Assembly (NCBI GenBank): GCA_045562755.1
Contig: JBJKVF010000006.1
Span: forward strand, 496,001-560,000
DNA: 64,000 bases
Reading direction: 5' to 3'
Origin: GCA-002708145 sp045562755
Lineage (GTDB): Bacteria > Chloroflexota > Dehalococcoidia > Lucifugimonadales > Lucifugimonadaceae
Made by a program: the position numbers and the translations under genes. This document shows positions 43,435 to 53,038 of the stretch, in pieces; the first letter of the stretch is position 1; the number at the start of each line of letters is the position of its first letter. Under the pieces are notes generated by a model. The model was not told the DNA's origin. It worked only from the letters and a program-made list of their open reading frames with translations, and made no database searches.

Positions 43435-44198
43435 ACTATCTCCTTATTTAAATATTTTATATGAGATTTCGGTTCCCAACCAAGAAATTGTTTTGCTTTT
43501 GTAAGGTTATGTTCTTCCTCACTTTCATCCCCAGCTATAAATATAGAATCAAATCTACCATGACCTTTACTAATTTTATCTAAGGATAAAATATAAGCGT
43601 TAGCTAAATCCTCTTCATCTGTCACATATAAATTTGTTATTGGAGCTAATCTTTCTTTTGCTTGTCTTATTTTTAGATATTCTTTTCTTTTTCTTGGTCC
43701 AGTTATTCTTAGGGCAATAATATTCATATCGAACCAACTGGAAAAATATTGACATATTTTTTCTCCAAAACCCTTACTTAGACCATATACGCTAGGTGTA
43801 TCTAAGGGCATACTTTCAGCTGGAAAATATTTTCTTTCTCTGTAATGAACACTCATAGAACTCGTGTAAATTCCTTTACTTATTCCTTTTTCTTGAGCAA
43901 CCCATAGAAACGTATGTAAGCCTAAACAATTTGTAAAGTAGTTTTCTCTTATTGTTTTTATATCTTGCTTAGTATTAGATCCTCCCTGAGGACTCTGCAT
44001 TGCAAGCCATATAAATGCATCTATACCTTTTATTGATTGAGCAATTGCATAAGGGTCATCTATTGACCCCTTAATCCATTCAATATCTAATTTTGGCTTT
44101 TTTATATCAAGGATTTTTAGGGTAAAATTTTTTTTGATTAAGTATGGAGAAATAAATGAACCCACCATTCCAGATCCCCCTACAAGTAATACTTTCAT
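43431..44198 (-). CDS. NAD-dependent epimerase/dehydratase (extended SDR)
   Basis: The 255-residue protein begins with the SDR nucleotide motif LLVGGSGMVGSFISPYL (GxxGxxG) and has the catalytic YxxxK in SVYGLSKGFGEKI, with an upstream serine in YTSSMSVHY. It acts on a sugar or hydroxy-acid derivative using NAD(H). It overlaps the amidohydrolase gene by 4 bases; the aldo/keto reductase gene ends 30 bases upstream. Confidence 0.83.
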   Translation of the reverse strand: MKVLLVGGSGMVGSFISPYLIKKNFTLKILDIKKPKLDIEWIKGSIDDPYAIAQSIKGIDAFIWLAMQSPQGGSNTKQDIKTIRENYFTNCLGLHTFLWVAQEKGISKGIYTSSMSVHYRERKYFPAESMPLDTPSVYGLSKGFGEKICQYFSSWFDMNIIALRITGPRKRKEYLKIRQAKERLAPITNLYVTDEEDLANAYILSLDKISKGHGRFDSIFIAGDESEEEHNLTKAKQFLGWEPKSHIKYLNKEIV

Positions 44199-44228
44199 AA
44201 AATCTTATCCTTTCTAAATTTTATTTTT

Positions 44229-45212
44229 TCAGTCTAAAATATGATGAATTCTAGAAGAGGCTTCATTTAATTCTTTTCTAATTTCTAAAGGTAATTTAAT
44301 TGTCATTGCGTCAGCAGCTTCAGAAATTTGGTCTGAATTATCAGCACCAGATATTGCTAAGCTAACTTCAGGGTGAGATAGAACCCATGAGATTGCTAGT
44401 TGTGACATTTTTATTCCTAAATTTTTTGAAATTTCATCTAGTCTATTTATGAACAAACCGGTTTCGCCACTTAAGAAATTTTCATAGTCATTTTTTCTTG
44501 TTGATCCCCACAATGTATCAACGCCAGGTTCTTGATTAGGAGCATATGCACCACTTAGTAAACCAACGCCTAACGGGCTATATGCCATAAATCCTAAACC
44601 AAGATCATTAATCATAGGAAACATATCATACTCAGAAGATCTGTTTAATAAAGAATATGGATTTTGTACGCATAATAAAGGTTCAGCATTTATAGAATCT
44701 TGTACTCGAAGAGCTTGAATAACTTGCCAAGATTTATAATTACTCACACCAACATATAAAATCTTTCCCTGATTTTTTAATATTTCCATAGCTCGAAATT
44801 GCTCTTCAAAAAACCTGATTGAATGAAAAACGTGAAATATATATATATCTATCCTATCTGTTGATAATCTTTCTAGAGATTTCTCAACTTGATTAATAAT
44901 ATGATATCTTGAAACTCCTTCATCATTTGGACCTCTTCCCATAGGAGATGCCACCTTGGATGTAATTACCAGATCATTTCTTTTATTTTGTAATATTTTA
45001 CCGAGCAATTTTTCTGATGAACCAATATTTTTCCTGTCATCCATATAACCATAAACATTTGCACAATCAATAAGATTAATTCCTTTATCAATAGCTGTGT
45101 TTATTGTTTTAGTGGCTTCTGATTCATCATTTTGGCCTCGAAAACCTAAACCTAATGCGACCTTTGAAACCTTCAAAGCAGAATTACCAAAATTAACATA
45201 ATGGGATTGCAT
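44229..45212 (-). CDS. Aldo/keto reductase
   Basis: The 327-residue TIM-barrel enzyme has the catalytic tetrad in context: Asp in LIDCANVYG, Tyr in the same segment, Lys in LVITSKVASP and His in IYIFHVFHS. The C-terminal GADNSDQISEAADAM is the NADPH-phosphate-binding motif. It resembles the YhdN/L-glyceraldehyde-3-phosphate reductase subfamily. It is the first gene of the minus-strand operon down to the MFS carrier and is divergent from the ABC-2 exporter. Confidence 0.87.
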   Translation of the reverse strand: MQSHYVNFGNSALKVSKVALGLGFRGQNDESEATKTINTAIDKGINLIDCANVYGYMDDRKNIGSSEKLLGKILQNKRNDLVITSKVASPMGRGPNDEGVSRYHIINQVEKSLERLSTDRIDIYIFHVFHSIRFFEEQFRAMEILKNQGKILYVGVSNYKSWQVIQALRVQDSINAEPLLCVQNPYSLLNRSSEYDMFPMINDLGLGFMAYSPLGVGLLSGAYAPNQEPGVDTLWGSTRKNDYENFLSGETGLFINRLDEISKNLGIKMSQLAISWVLSHPEVSLAISGADNSDQISEAADAMTIKLPLEIRKELNEASSRIHHILD

Positions 45213-45284
45213 TTAAAAAGTTCTCCATTTAGTAGATATTTTTGTTAATATTAGATTATAAATTATAATAAATAAATTTTAAAT

Positions 45285-46040
45285 ATGAACCAAAGCATAG
45301 TAATAGTCAATAATCTTTCAAAAAAATACGATGATATTTATGCTGTTAATGATATTTCATTTAGTGTGAATAAAGGTGAGATATTTGGGCTTCTAGGGCC
45401 TAATGGAGCTGGTAAAACAACAACTGTTGAAATTTTAGAAGGTCTCATTACACCTGATTCTGGTGAAGCAATAATTGATGGAATTAATGCAATAAAAAAC
45501 AAAAAAAAAATACGATCAATTATAGGCATACAGTTACAGCAAAACGCTTTTTTTGAGAATCTAAGCTTATATGAGATTATTGATATTTATTCAAAATTAT
45601 ACAGTTCAGATAATGATCCAAATAACATTTTAGAAAAAGTAAACTTAGAATCGAAAAAAAATGCTTCATATGATGAATTATCTGGCGGACAAAAACAAAG
45701 ACTTGCTATTGCTATAGCACTAGTAAATGATCCATTAGTTATTTTTCTAGATGAACCTACAACTGGGCTTGACCCAAAAGCAAGAAGAAATTTATGGCAA
45801 CTAATTATCAACTTAAGAGACAATGGAAAAACTATTATTCTTACAACGCATTATATGGAAGAAGCGGAAGAGTTATGTGACAGAGTTGCAATAATTGAAA
45901 ATGGAAAAATTATCACCCTTAATTCTCCACAAAAATTAATTGCACAACTCATATCTAGTGGCTTTAAGGCTGAAAAAAAAATAAATGAGGCAACATTAGA
46001 TGATGTTTTCTTAAACTTAACTGGAAAAAAATTAAACTAA
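45285..46040 (+). CDS. ABC-2-type exporter ATP-binding protein
   Basis: The 251-residue ATPase has Walker A GPNGAGKTT, signature YDELSGGQKQRLAIA, Walker B VIFLDEPTTGLDPKARR and the LTTHYMEEAEELCDR H-loop region, which together place it in the drug/polysaccharide/lipid ABC-2 export (DrrA/CcmA) branch. The permease gene follows 7 bases later and a regulator follows that, so this is a compact efflux operon. Confidence 0.9.
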   Translation: MNQSIVIVNNLSKKYDDIYAVNDISFSVNKGEIFGLLGPNGAGKTTTVEILEGLITPDSGEAIIDGINAIKNKKKIRSIIGIQLQQNAFFENLSLYEIIDIYSKLYSSDNDPNNILEKVNLESKKNASYDELSGGQKQRLAIAIALVNDPLVIFLDEPTTGLDPKARRNLWQLIINLRDNGKTIILTTHYMEEAEELCDRVAIIENGKIITLNSPQKLIAQLISSGFKAEKKINEATLDDVFLNLTGKKLN

Positions 46041-46047
46041 TATAACA

Positions 46048-47220
46048 ATGAAACTTTTTATCGCTTTAACCATAATATCTATGAAAATGTATTTTAGAAA
46101 TAAACAAGGAATTTTTTGGACGTTATTTTTCCCCGGATTCATAATGATTATATTTGGTTTTCAATCAGTTTTTTCTTTTTCAGAAAATCCTCAAATAAAT
46201 ATATTTATCAGTACAGACATAGAGGAAAATACGAATTTAAATTTGATCGAAAAAGAGAAAAAATTTATATCATATATCTCTAATGATATAGTAAATATCC
46301 TTGGAATTAACACAGTTTCCGGTCTAGTTAATTCTTCGGAAAAAAATAATTATAATAAAGAAAGTATTATCAATATAAATATACCTAGAACTATAATAAA
46401 TAATACAAAAACATGTGAAAAAAAATTGAATAACTGTAATGTGGTTTTTACTTACGATGAATCTTTTATGAGAGATTATCTGACTACTAAATTAATTATT
46501 GAAAAAAATATTCAAAAAAGCATTATTACAAATTTTCCAAATTTAGATGCCATTTCTATTAACGATTATTATGATTCTATTAATTTTGAAATAATTAAAG
46601 AAAAATCAAAAAGTAACTATAAAAATTGGATAGTACCTGGTATAGCAGCGATGGCAATAATGCAAACAGGTATTTTTTCTGTAGGATTCACACTAGTTAG
46701 ACTGAAGAGAACTGGCACACTACGAAGGATCAAGGCTACACCTGCTGGAGCATCCCATTTTTTAGCTGCACAAATCTCTACAAGAGCTATAATTATTCTA
46801 TTACAAACTTATCTACTTTTAATATTAGGAAAATTTTTCTTAGGTGCAAATATTAATTTACTAAGTATTATTTTTTGGATAAATATTACTATTGTTTCAT
46901 TAATGGGAGGTGCTGTTTTTATTGGTTTAGGATTAGCTATATCTGGCAAATCCAAAAGTGAAGACACTCTTGCACCAATTGCAAATCTTATTGTATTCCC
47001 AATGATGTTACTGTCAGGAATATTTTTCCCTGTTTCATCTTTACCAAATTGGCTTTCAAATTTTACACAATTTTTTCCTTTATCTTTTCTTGCAAACTTA
47101 ATGAGGTCTACCACAATGGATCAGGTGCAAATTTTCTCATCAGGTATACAATTAGCAGGTCTATTAGTTTGGTTTGTTATTATTTTTTTTATAGCTATCA
47201 AGCTTTTTGAATGGGAATAA
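46048..47220 (+). CDS. ABC-2-type permease
   Basis: The 390-residue protein has one N-terminal membrane helix (about 20-42), a long asparagine/isoleucine-rich external domain (about 45-185) and five C-terminal helices including the conserved RLKRTGTLRRIKATPAG and MMLLSGIFFPVSSLP segments of ABC-2 permeases. It exports an unknown substrate with the preceding ATPase. The end overlaps the regulator gene by 10 bases. Confidence 0.87.
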   Translation: MKLFIALTIISMKMYFRNKQGIFWTLFFPGFIMIIFGFQSVFSFSENPQINIFISTDIEENTNLNLIEKEKKFISYISNDIVNILGINTVSGLVNSSEKNNYNKESIININIPRTIINNTKTCEKKLNNCNVVFTYDESFMRDYLTTKLIIEKNIQKSIITNFPNLDAISINDYYDSINFEIIKEKSKSNYKNWIVPGIAAMAIMQTGIFSVGFTLVRLKRTGTLRRIKATPAGASHFLAAQISTRAIIILLQTYLLLILGKFFLGANINLLSIIFWINITIVSLMGGAVFIGLGLAISGKSKSEDTLAPIANLIVFPMMLLSGIFFPVSSLPNWLSNFTQFFPLSFLANLMRSTTMDQVQIFSSGIQLAGLLVWFVIIFFIAIKLFEWE

Positions 47221-47861
47221 TTATGTTAGATAATAAAACATTTTCTATAGGAGAGTTATCCAAAATTACTAATTTATCTACTGCAACTATTAATTATTAT
47301 GTAAAAATTGGAGTTCTTTCACCACCAAAAAAAATTAACAAAACAAGAGCTATCTATTCTCAAAATCATATTAATTTATTAAATACAATAAAGAAACTCA
47401 AAGAAAAGAAAATTAACCTTAGCGGGATAAAAGAAATAATCAACAATCACAGTTTAAATAGTGTAATTGATAAAAAAATCAAACAAGAAAATCTTACGAT
47501 TAATGACTTAATAAAGAAAAGTAATATTTCTAACGATATTTATGATAAACTCATTGATTCTAAGATTATTAAAATACCAAAAATTTCTGACGATGGCATC
47601 CCTTACCATACACTAAATGATCTCACATTATCCCAAGCTGTTGGAGATATATTAAATCTTGGTATTAATATTCAACAAATTTTAAAGAATAAAGACCACT
47701 TAATGCTTTCAAAATTAGAATCAATTCTTTTATCAGAATATATTAAATCAATCGAAGGCGAAAAAAACACAAAAAATATCTCTAGAGTTATTCAATCATT
47801 TGATATTATAAGAAAATATTTAAGAAGATTAGAGTTAGAAAAAATTTTATACCAAAAATAA
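47211..47861 (+). CDS. MerR-like transcriptional regulator of the exporter
   Basis: The 216-residue protein opens with a MerR-type winged helix (FSIGELSKITNLSTATINYYVKIGVL) followed by an effector-binding helical region without the usual cysteines. ATG 47211 lies within the permease gene; the in-frame ATG at 47223, where the domain really starts, is equally possible. It probably represses or activates the exporter operon of which it is the third gene. Its stop is 1 base from the converging TPR gene. Confidence 0.75.
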   Translation: MGIIMLDNKTFSIGELSKITNLSTATINYYVKIGVLSPPKKINKTRAIYSQNHINLLNTIKKLKEKKINLSGIKEIINNHSLNSVIDKKIKQENLTINDLIKKSNISNDIYDKLIDSKIIKIPKISDDGIPYHTLNDLTLSQAVGDILNLGINIQQILKNKDHLMLSKLESILLSEYIKSIEGEKNTKNISRVIQSFDIIRKYLRRLELEKILYQK

Positions 47862-47862
47862 A

Positions 47863-48246
47863 CTAATCTTTTCTTTTTGTCTTAACATAGTCTAATATTG
47901 CATTTAATCCATCCTCGTTTGCACCTAATGACTTCGCTTTTTCAAAATCATTAGATGAGTTTTTATCTTCGCCAATAGCAAAATAAGCAACACATCGATT
48001 CCCATAAGCATCAACAAAATTATTATCGATCGAGATAGCATTTGATAAATTTATTATTGCTTGCTCAAAATTCCCCAAACTTAAATGGGCAGTTCCCAAA
48101 TTAAATTGTATTTTAGAGTTTTTAGGATCTAGCCACGCGGCTTCTTCAAATAATTTTGAAGCATCCATAGGATTCCCAAGTTGAGCTAGCTTTAATCCTT
48201 TTTCAAATAATTTTTTTGATTTTGAGATATCTTCTTGTGAATTCAT
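47863..48246 (-). CDS. Tetratricopeptide-repeat protein
   Basis: The 127-residue protein contains about three TPR units (ALA/GNP and NAISIDNNFVDAYGNRCVAYFAIG patterns, shortened), preceded by a short charged helix. No signal peptide or enzymatic motif is present, so it is probably a cytoplasmic adaptor. It follows the alpha/beta hydrolase by 2 bases in the same direction. Confidence 0.72.
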   Translation of the reverse strand: MNSQEDISKSKKLFEKGLKLAQLGNPMDASKLFEEAAWLDPKNSKIQFNLGTAHLSLGNFEQAIINLSNAISIDNNFVDAYGNRCVAYFAIGEDKNSSNDFEKAKSLGANEDGLNAILDYVKTKRKD

Positions 48247-48248
48247 AT

Positions 48249-49169
48249 TTATTTAATATCTAATAAAAATTTTCTCATTAAAAAATTAACTTTCTTACTT
48301 TTTTCTACTAATGCTATATGCCCAGTATTTTTTACTAGTTCTAATGAAGAATTTTTCACTAATTTATTAATTCTATACCCATGTTTTACAGGAAATATCT
48401 TATCATTTTCTCCCCATATAACTAAAACTTTTTTTTGTATAGATGCTAGTTCTTCGTCTTTAAAAACCATTTTTTGACCAAAAATATTTGTCACTGAAAA
48501 TAAACTTTTTCGTAATGTTTCAGAATGGTTATCAACTTTAGTCACGTTAAATGCATATTCTTTATAGATATCATATCCAGGAAATTTTGTTGACTGAACT
48601 TCTAAATTTTTTATCAGCATTTCGTTAGATCGATTAGTATTAGAATTTATTAAGAACTTACCGAGTATGGGAATTGTTGCTAATTTAAATACTAGTGGAA
48701 ATTCTTTACCAAGTCCAGCTGAGTCCATCAGAACAACTTTAATAAATCTCTCTGGATATTTTAGTAAAGATGCAATTAATCCTTGCCCACCCATAGATAA
48801 GCCGACAACGTTAGTTTTTCTGATTCCTAATTTGTCCATAAAAGAAATTATATATTTTCTCAATGAATCATTTATTGGCTTCTTATATGCAATTCTCTCC
48901 GATAATCCAAAGCATGGATGATCTGGAACTACTACCCTATAAAATCTAGAAAAAAATCTTATTTGGTTAAAAAAAATCCCTGATCCAGCACCACCTCCGT
49001 GTAGTAATAATAACGGTTCACCTTCACCATATTCAAGATAATGTATATTTGTCCCACCAATATTTACAAACTTACCCTGATAACCCAATCCTACAAATTC
49101 TAGTAATGAACATAGTGAACTATATACATTTTCTTCACTTTTATTAAAATTCATAATATTTTTGTCCAT
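48249..49169 (-). CDS. Alpha/beta hydrolase
   Basis: The 306-residue protein has the nucleophile elbow GLSMGGQG, the oxyanion segment LLHGGGAGSGIFF, the catalytic acid in VIWGENDKIFP and histidine in KNTGHIALVEK. The closest enzyme types are meta-cleavage-product hydrolases, esterases and haloperoxidases; the actual substrate cannot be read. There is no signal peptide. Confidence 0.82.
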   Translation of the reverse strand: MDKNIMNFNKSEENVYSSLCSLLEFVGLGYQGKFVNIGGTNIHYLEYGEGEPLLLLHGGGAGSGIFFNQIRFFSRFYRVVVPDHPCFGLSERIAYKKPINDSLRKYIISFMDKLGIRKTNVVGLSMGGQGLIASLLKYPERFIKVVLMDSAGLGKEFPLVFKLATIPILGKFLINSNTNRSNEMLIKNLEVQSTKFPGYDIYKEYAFNVTKVDNHSETLRKSLFSVTNIFGQKMVFKDEELASIQKKVLVIWGENDKIFPVKHGYRINKLVKNSSLELVKNTGHIALVEKSKKVNFLMRKFLLDIK

Positions 49170-49247
49170 AATTGGTTAAAATTTCTTACATTTCAGAGTT
49201 ATGTTAAAAGGAATATAATTAAAATAGTTAATAATGATAATTTAAAT

Positions 49248-50093
49248 ATGAAAAATTATAAACATCCTAATGATAGAGGATATACTAATCCTGAATTATT
49301 TGTAACCACAGATTGGTTGGAAGATAATTTAAATAAGCCCAATCTTCAAATTATTGATGTTGATTCTACAGAAGAGTACAAAATTGGGCATATCCCAGGT
49401 GCATCTAATCCTATTGATAATTTTTATAAAACATCTATGGAGGATAGAACACATATACAAAATCCAGAAAATTTTTCAAAGACAATCTCTGAATTAGGTA
49501 TTGATAACTTTACAGAAGTTATCTGCTACGATCGTTCTGCAGGATTATATGCGTTTAGACTCATTTGGGCTCTGTATTACCATGGTCACAAAAATGTAAA
49601 AATTTTAGACGGAGGATATCCAAAATGGCTTTATGAAAATCGAGAGATTACAATAAATAAATCTATTATACAAAAAAAGAAATTTATTCCTGAAATCAAT
49701 AAAAATATTTTAGCAGATAAAAATCTCATATTAGAAAACCTAGATAATAACTCAACTTTAGTCCTTGATGTGCGTAGTGATGATGAGCGTAGCGGGATAA
49801 ATATGAGAGGTGGCTCCAGGGGAGGAAGAATACCTGGATCAATACACATTGAATGGAAAAATTTTCATACTGAAGGAGATGTGCCTGTTCTAAAAACTGC
49901 AAAAGAAATAAGAGAAATATTATCAAAAAAAAATATTACTTCGGATAAAAATATAATCACATATTGTCAAGGTGGAATACGTGCAGCACATACATTTTGG
50001 GCACTAAGATTATCTGGATTTAATAATATAAAAAATTATGATGGATCCTGGAGAGAATGGGCTGAAGATTTTTCTTGTCCTATAGAAAATTAA
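49248..50093 (+). CDS. Two-domain rhodanese (thiosulfate/3-mercaptopyruvate sulfurtransferase)
   Basis: The 281-residue protein has two rhodanese domains. The N-terminal one (about 10-125) carries an ICYDRS loop and is probably structural. The C-terminal one has the active-site loop ITYCQGGIRAAH with the catalytic cysteine, and a conserved RSDDER segment. It transfers sulfane sulfur to cyanide or a thiol acceptor. The following Usp gene begins 18 bases later. Confidence 0.86.
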   Translation: MKNYKHPNDRGYTNPELFVTTDWLEDNLNKPNLQIIDVDSTEEYKIGHIPGASNPIDNFYKTSMEDRTHIQNPENFSKTISELGIDNFTEVICYDRSAGLYAFRLIWALYYHGHKNVKILDGGYPKWLYENREITINKSIIQKKKFIPEINKNILADKNLILENLDNNSTLVLDVRSDDERSGINMRGGSRGGRIPGSIHIEWKNFHTEGDVPVLKTAKEIREILSKKNITSDKNIITYCQGGIRAAHTFWALRLSGFNNIKNYDGSWREWAEDFSCPIEN

Positions 50094-50111
50094 TTCATCA
50101 CTTAGATAAAA

Positions 50112-51020
50112 ATGATAAAAAATAATATAGATATTAAAAAAATTTTAGTACCATTAGATGGCTCTGCAAAATCTGAAAAAATTATACCTTATGCCTGGCT
50201 TTTTTCAGATTGGTTTTCTAGTGAATTAAATTTATTTCATTCTTTACCCCCTAAACATCCATTGGCTAACTTAAAAAATAATTACTCATTTGTGCCGGAT
50301 AATAATAATGATAGAGGCCTTTTATTAGCTGGTCTTTATATGAAAGAAGTTCAAGCACATTTAAGCAAAAATAATATAAGTTCAAAATGGGGAATAGCTT
50401 CAGGTCAAACCGCATCCATGATAGCTTCAAGAGCAGTAACAAGTTCTATTGAATTAATTGCGATGATTGCAAATCCAACAAATAGAATAAAAAGGATTTT
50501 TTTTCCAAAATCTCTTGATTATTTATGGAAAACTACATCATGCCCAATACTTATCGTTAAAGACAATAACTTGAATATCAATGGAACAGCCTCTATAAGT
50601 CCTTCTGAGATTATCACATCAAAAGAAATAGTGACAAATCCTGTTCTTGCAAATTTAATTATCTCAATATCATTAGCAACTAGCGTACCTTTATTGATTT
50701 TTTTAGATAAAGATGAAACAAACTTAGATGATGAAATTTCTAAATTATTAGACAATTATAAAGTCAAGTATAATATCCTTTATTCTCAAAAAAATATTAC
50801 TGAATCTATTAAGAAAGCCGCAATAAATAGTCCTCGTGCATGGATAGTAATAAACTCCAGATTAAGATATGGAATAAATAGAGCTATAAATGGGAGTAAT
50901 GCAGACGCTATTTTTAGAAGTATAGATAACCCTATAATTATCGTACCAGATAAACAAATTGTGAAAGACAGATCTAAACAAGTTCATATCGATACCCAAA
51001 ACTTAGAAATAAATAACTAA
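50112..51020 (+). CDS. Tandem universal-stress-protein (UspA) domains, ATP motif degenerate
   Basis: The 302-residue protein has two Usp-like alpha/beta domains. The first begins ILVPLDGSAKSEKIIPYA and the second covers about 160-290 and ends PIIIVPD. The usual ATP-binding G-x2-G-x9-G(S/T) is not evident in the first domain (ANPTNRIKRIFFPKSLD replaces it), so nucleotide binding is doubtful. It follows the rhodanese gene and shares a CTAA with the converging membrane-protein gene. Confidence 0.75.
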   Translation: MIKNNIDIKKILVPLDGSAKSEKIIPYAWLFSDWFSSELNLFHSLPPKHPLANLKNNYSFVPDNNNDRGLLLAGLYMKEVQAHLSKNNISSKWGIASGQTASMIASRAVTSSIELIAMIANPTNRIKRIFFPKSLDYLWKTTSCPILIVKDNNLNINGTASISPSEIITSKEIVTNPVLANLIISISLATSVPLLIFLDKDETNLDDEISKLLDNYKVKYNILYSQKNITESIKKAAINSPRAWIVINSRLRYGINRAINGSNADAIFRSIDNPIIIVPDKQIVKDRSKQVHIDTQNLEINN

Positions 51021-51373
51021 GCTTTATCCTGATTTTTTCTTATTATATAGCTTATCAAAGCCCCAATTGTGCTACCGAACCATGTGTAAGGAATTAATAT
51101 CAATAAAATGACTATAAAAATATCTGAGGATATACTAAATACCTCATCAATGCCAAATATGAATCTAAATAGTATAAAAAACAAGCCTGGTATTGACATT
51201 AATAGTGCCATTAATAATCCAAATTTTAAAGTAGATTTTTCATCTGTTTTTGCAACTCCGCCTCCAATAAATCCAGCAACAAAAGGACTTAATGGCACAG
51301 CAATAAAATGCACTACTGGTATGGGTATTGAAATCAAAATTATTGCATACCCAATTAATACTCCATTAATCAA
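51017..51373 (-). CDS. Small polytopic membrane protein
   Basis: This 118-residue protein has three to four hydrophobic helices separated by short polar loops, one with FIGGGVAKTDEKSTLKFG. I recognise no specific family beyond small glycine-rich membrane proteins. It is the last gene of the minus-strand run that includes the transketolase-like enzyme, the SRPBCC protein and the dehydrogenase, 12 bases downstream of the latter. Confidence 0.6.
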   Translation of the reverse strand: MINGVLIGYAIILISIPIPVVHFIAVPLSPFVAGFIGGGVAKTDEKSTLKFGLLMALLMSIPGLFFILFRFIFGIDEVFSISSDIFIVILLILIPYTWFGSTIGALISYIIRKNQDKA

Positions 51374-51385
51374 TTTATCAACCTT

Positions 51386-52477
51386 TTATAGATTTTCCTG
51401 AATTTCTAGCTCAGAGCAAATTGCCTTAAACCACTCAATTACTTCTGGGTGTAATGGAATGCCATTTTTATTCCTCTCAATTCTCACCTCATGCTCTGGA
51501 AGACCCGGATATACAACTCTATCATGGCCAGGCATAGGTTTTGTTGATCTCAAACCTTTCATCATTCCATCCATATTATTTTTAAATGTAGCAATATCTC
51601 CAAATGCATCTATTGAATAAGCAGCAACAAAATGCCCTCTCCTATTATCTGATAAACTTGCAAACCCTTCAGCAAAAGATAATTGGCCACATAAAATGTC
51701 AACCATGACTCCTAGACCATACCCTTTATGTGAGCCAAGTTCCCTTGTAGAACCTAAGGGCAATTGTCTTCTTACAGAATTGGCAGCAAAGTCAGCAGAA
51801 TTTCCACCATTCATATCTGGGGTGCCATCTTCATGGGCTACCCATCCTGGCTCCATACCTTTACCCATTCGATTTGCCAAGCCTATTTTATTTCCAGCTA
51901 TAGAAGTCATTGCCGCATCAAACATAAAATTAGGTTCCCCTTCACATGGAGCTGCAAAAGCTATAGGATTTGTTCCTAATTTGGGTTCGGCCCCAAAAGT
52001 TGGGATCATTGCACTACCTCCACCTGTCATACACCAACCAATCATATCATTATCTGCAGCAATCATTGCATGGTATCCTGCCGCACCAAGGTGACCAGAA
52101 TTTCTAATTGATACTACTCCTGTACCAACTTTTTTGGCTTTTTCAATAGCAATATCCATTGCTTTAGGAGCAATGATAATTCCTAAGCCTTTATCTCCAT
52201 CAATAGTAGCCGTAGAAGGTGTTTCCTTAACAATATTCATATTAGGGGTTGGATTCAAAACTTTGGAATTATATAATTCAACATATGATCTTAGCATATT
52301 GGAAACACCATGAGTGTCAATTCCGCTTATATCAGCAAAAATTAGTACATCCGCAGCTAGAATTGCATCTGCCTGAGGTACACCACATTTCATAAAAATT
52401 TTTTCAACTATTTCTCTTAATTTTTTTACCTCTACTCTTACCGCTATATCATCTGGGACTTGAAAATGTTTAAGCAA
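51386..52477 (-). CDS. Malate/L-lactate dehydrogenase family (Ldh_2) oxidoreductase
   Basis: The 363-residue protein has the features of the Ldh2/YlbC-like group (not the classical Rossmann LDH): DTHGVSNMLRSY near the start, DGDKGLG, RNSGHLGAAGYHA, and MVDILCG/ELGSHKGYGLGV motifs. Members reduce or oxidise ureidoglycolate, malate, sulfolactate or 2,3-diketogulonate using NAD(P). The substrate here is unknown; the surrounding operon includes a carbohydrate-type transketolase. Confidence 0.86.
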   Translation of the reverse strand: MLKHFQVPDDIAVRVEVKKLREIVEKIFMKCGVPQADAILAADVLIFADISGIDTHGVSNMLRSYVELYNSKVLNPTPNMNIVKETPSTATIDGDKGLGIIIAPKAMDIAIEKAKKVGTGVVSIRNSGHLGAAGYHAMIAADNDMIGWCMTGGGSAMIPTFGAEPKLGTNPIAFAAPCEGEPNFMFDAAMTSIAGNKIGLANRMGKGMEPGWVAHEDGTPDMNGGNSADFAANSVRRQLPLGSTRELGSHKGYGLGVMVDILCGQLSFAEGFASLSDNRRGHFVAAYSIDAFGDIATFKNNMDGMMKGLRSTKPMPGHDRVVYPGLPEHEVRIERNKNGIPLHPEVIEWFKAICSELEIQENL

Positions 52478-52543
52478 AATATATACTCCTAAAATTATTA
52501 TGTTTTAAAACTTATACTTGATCTATAGAAAATTCTATTTATT

Positions 52544-53029
52544 TTAATTATTAAAATAACTAATTATTTGGTTTTTTCTATAAGTAAAAATTTTAATTAA
52601 GTCTTTTTTTATATATAAATTGTTAATTAAACCTGCAATAAATCCAAAAGGCAACTTATAATCTACGACATCTTCTACAATAGTTTGGTTATCCGAAAGT
52701 TTACTAATTTTATGTAAATGATTCCAATATTTATATGGACCTATCAATTGTTTATCAACGAATGAATTTGGTGGATCCCATGAATCAATTATACTTCTCC
52801 AATGTATAGTGATAATATGTAATTTCAATTTATAATCTATTATCGTATTATGTCTCATTATTATTGGCATCTGTGTTTGAATGTTAAAATTTAACCACGG
52901 GGGAGTTATGAGATTTAAGTTTTCTGCATTTGAAAAAAAATCAAATGTTTTGTCAATGTTTGCATTTACTAAAGTCTTATCATAAAGTCTATAGTGGTTT
53001 TTTCCAATTTTTTTTACAGTGATTGTCAA
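52544..53029 (-). CDS. SRPBCC-family (START-like) protein
   Basis: The 161-residue protein shows the SRPBCC fold pattern for small ligand-binding proteins: SNAENLNLITPPWL near residue 33, a DSWDPPNSFVDKQLIGPYKYW core, and VVDYKLPFGFIAGLINNL towards the end. This matches the DUF/cyclase-like 'NADH-ubiquinone/complex' family only in general fold. The start is TTG at 53029, 9 bases after the transketolase stop. It may bind a hydrophobic ligand. Confidence 0.7.
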   Translation of the reverse strand: MTITVKKIGKNHYRLYDKTLVNANIDKTFDFFSNAENLNLITPPWLNFNIQTQMPIIMRHNTIIDYKLKLHIITIHWRSIIDSWDPPNSFVDKQLIGPYKYWNHLHKISKLSDNQTIVEDVVDYKLPFGFIAGLINNLYIKKDLIKIFTYRKNQIISYFNN

Positions 53030-53038
53030 CTATCTAAT

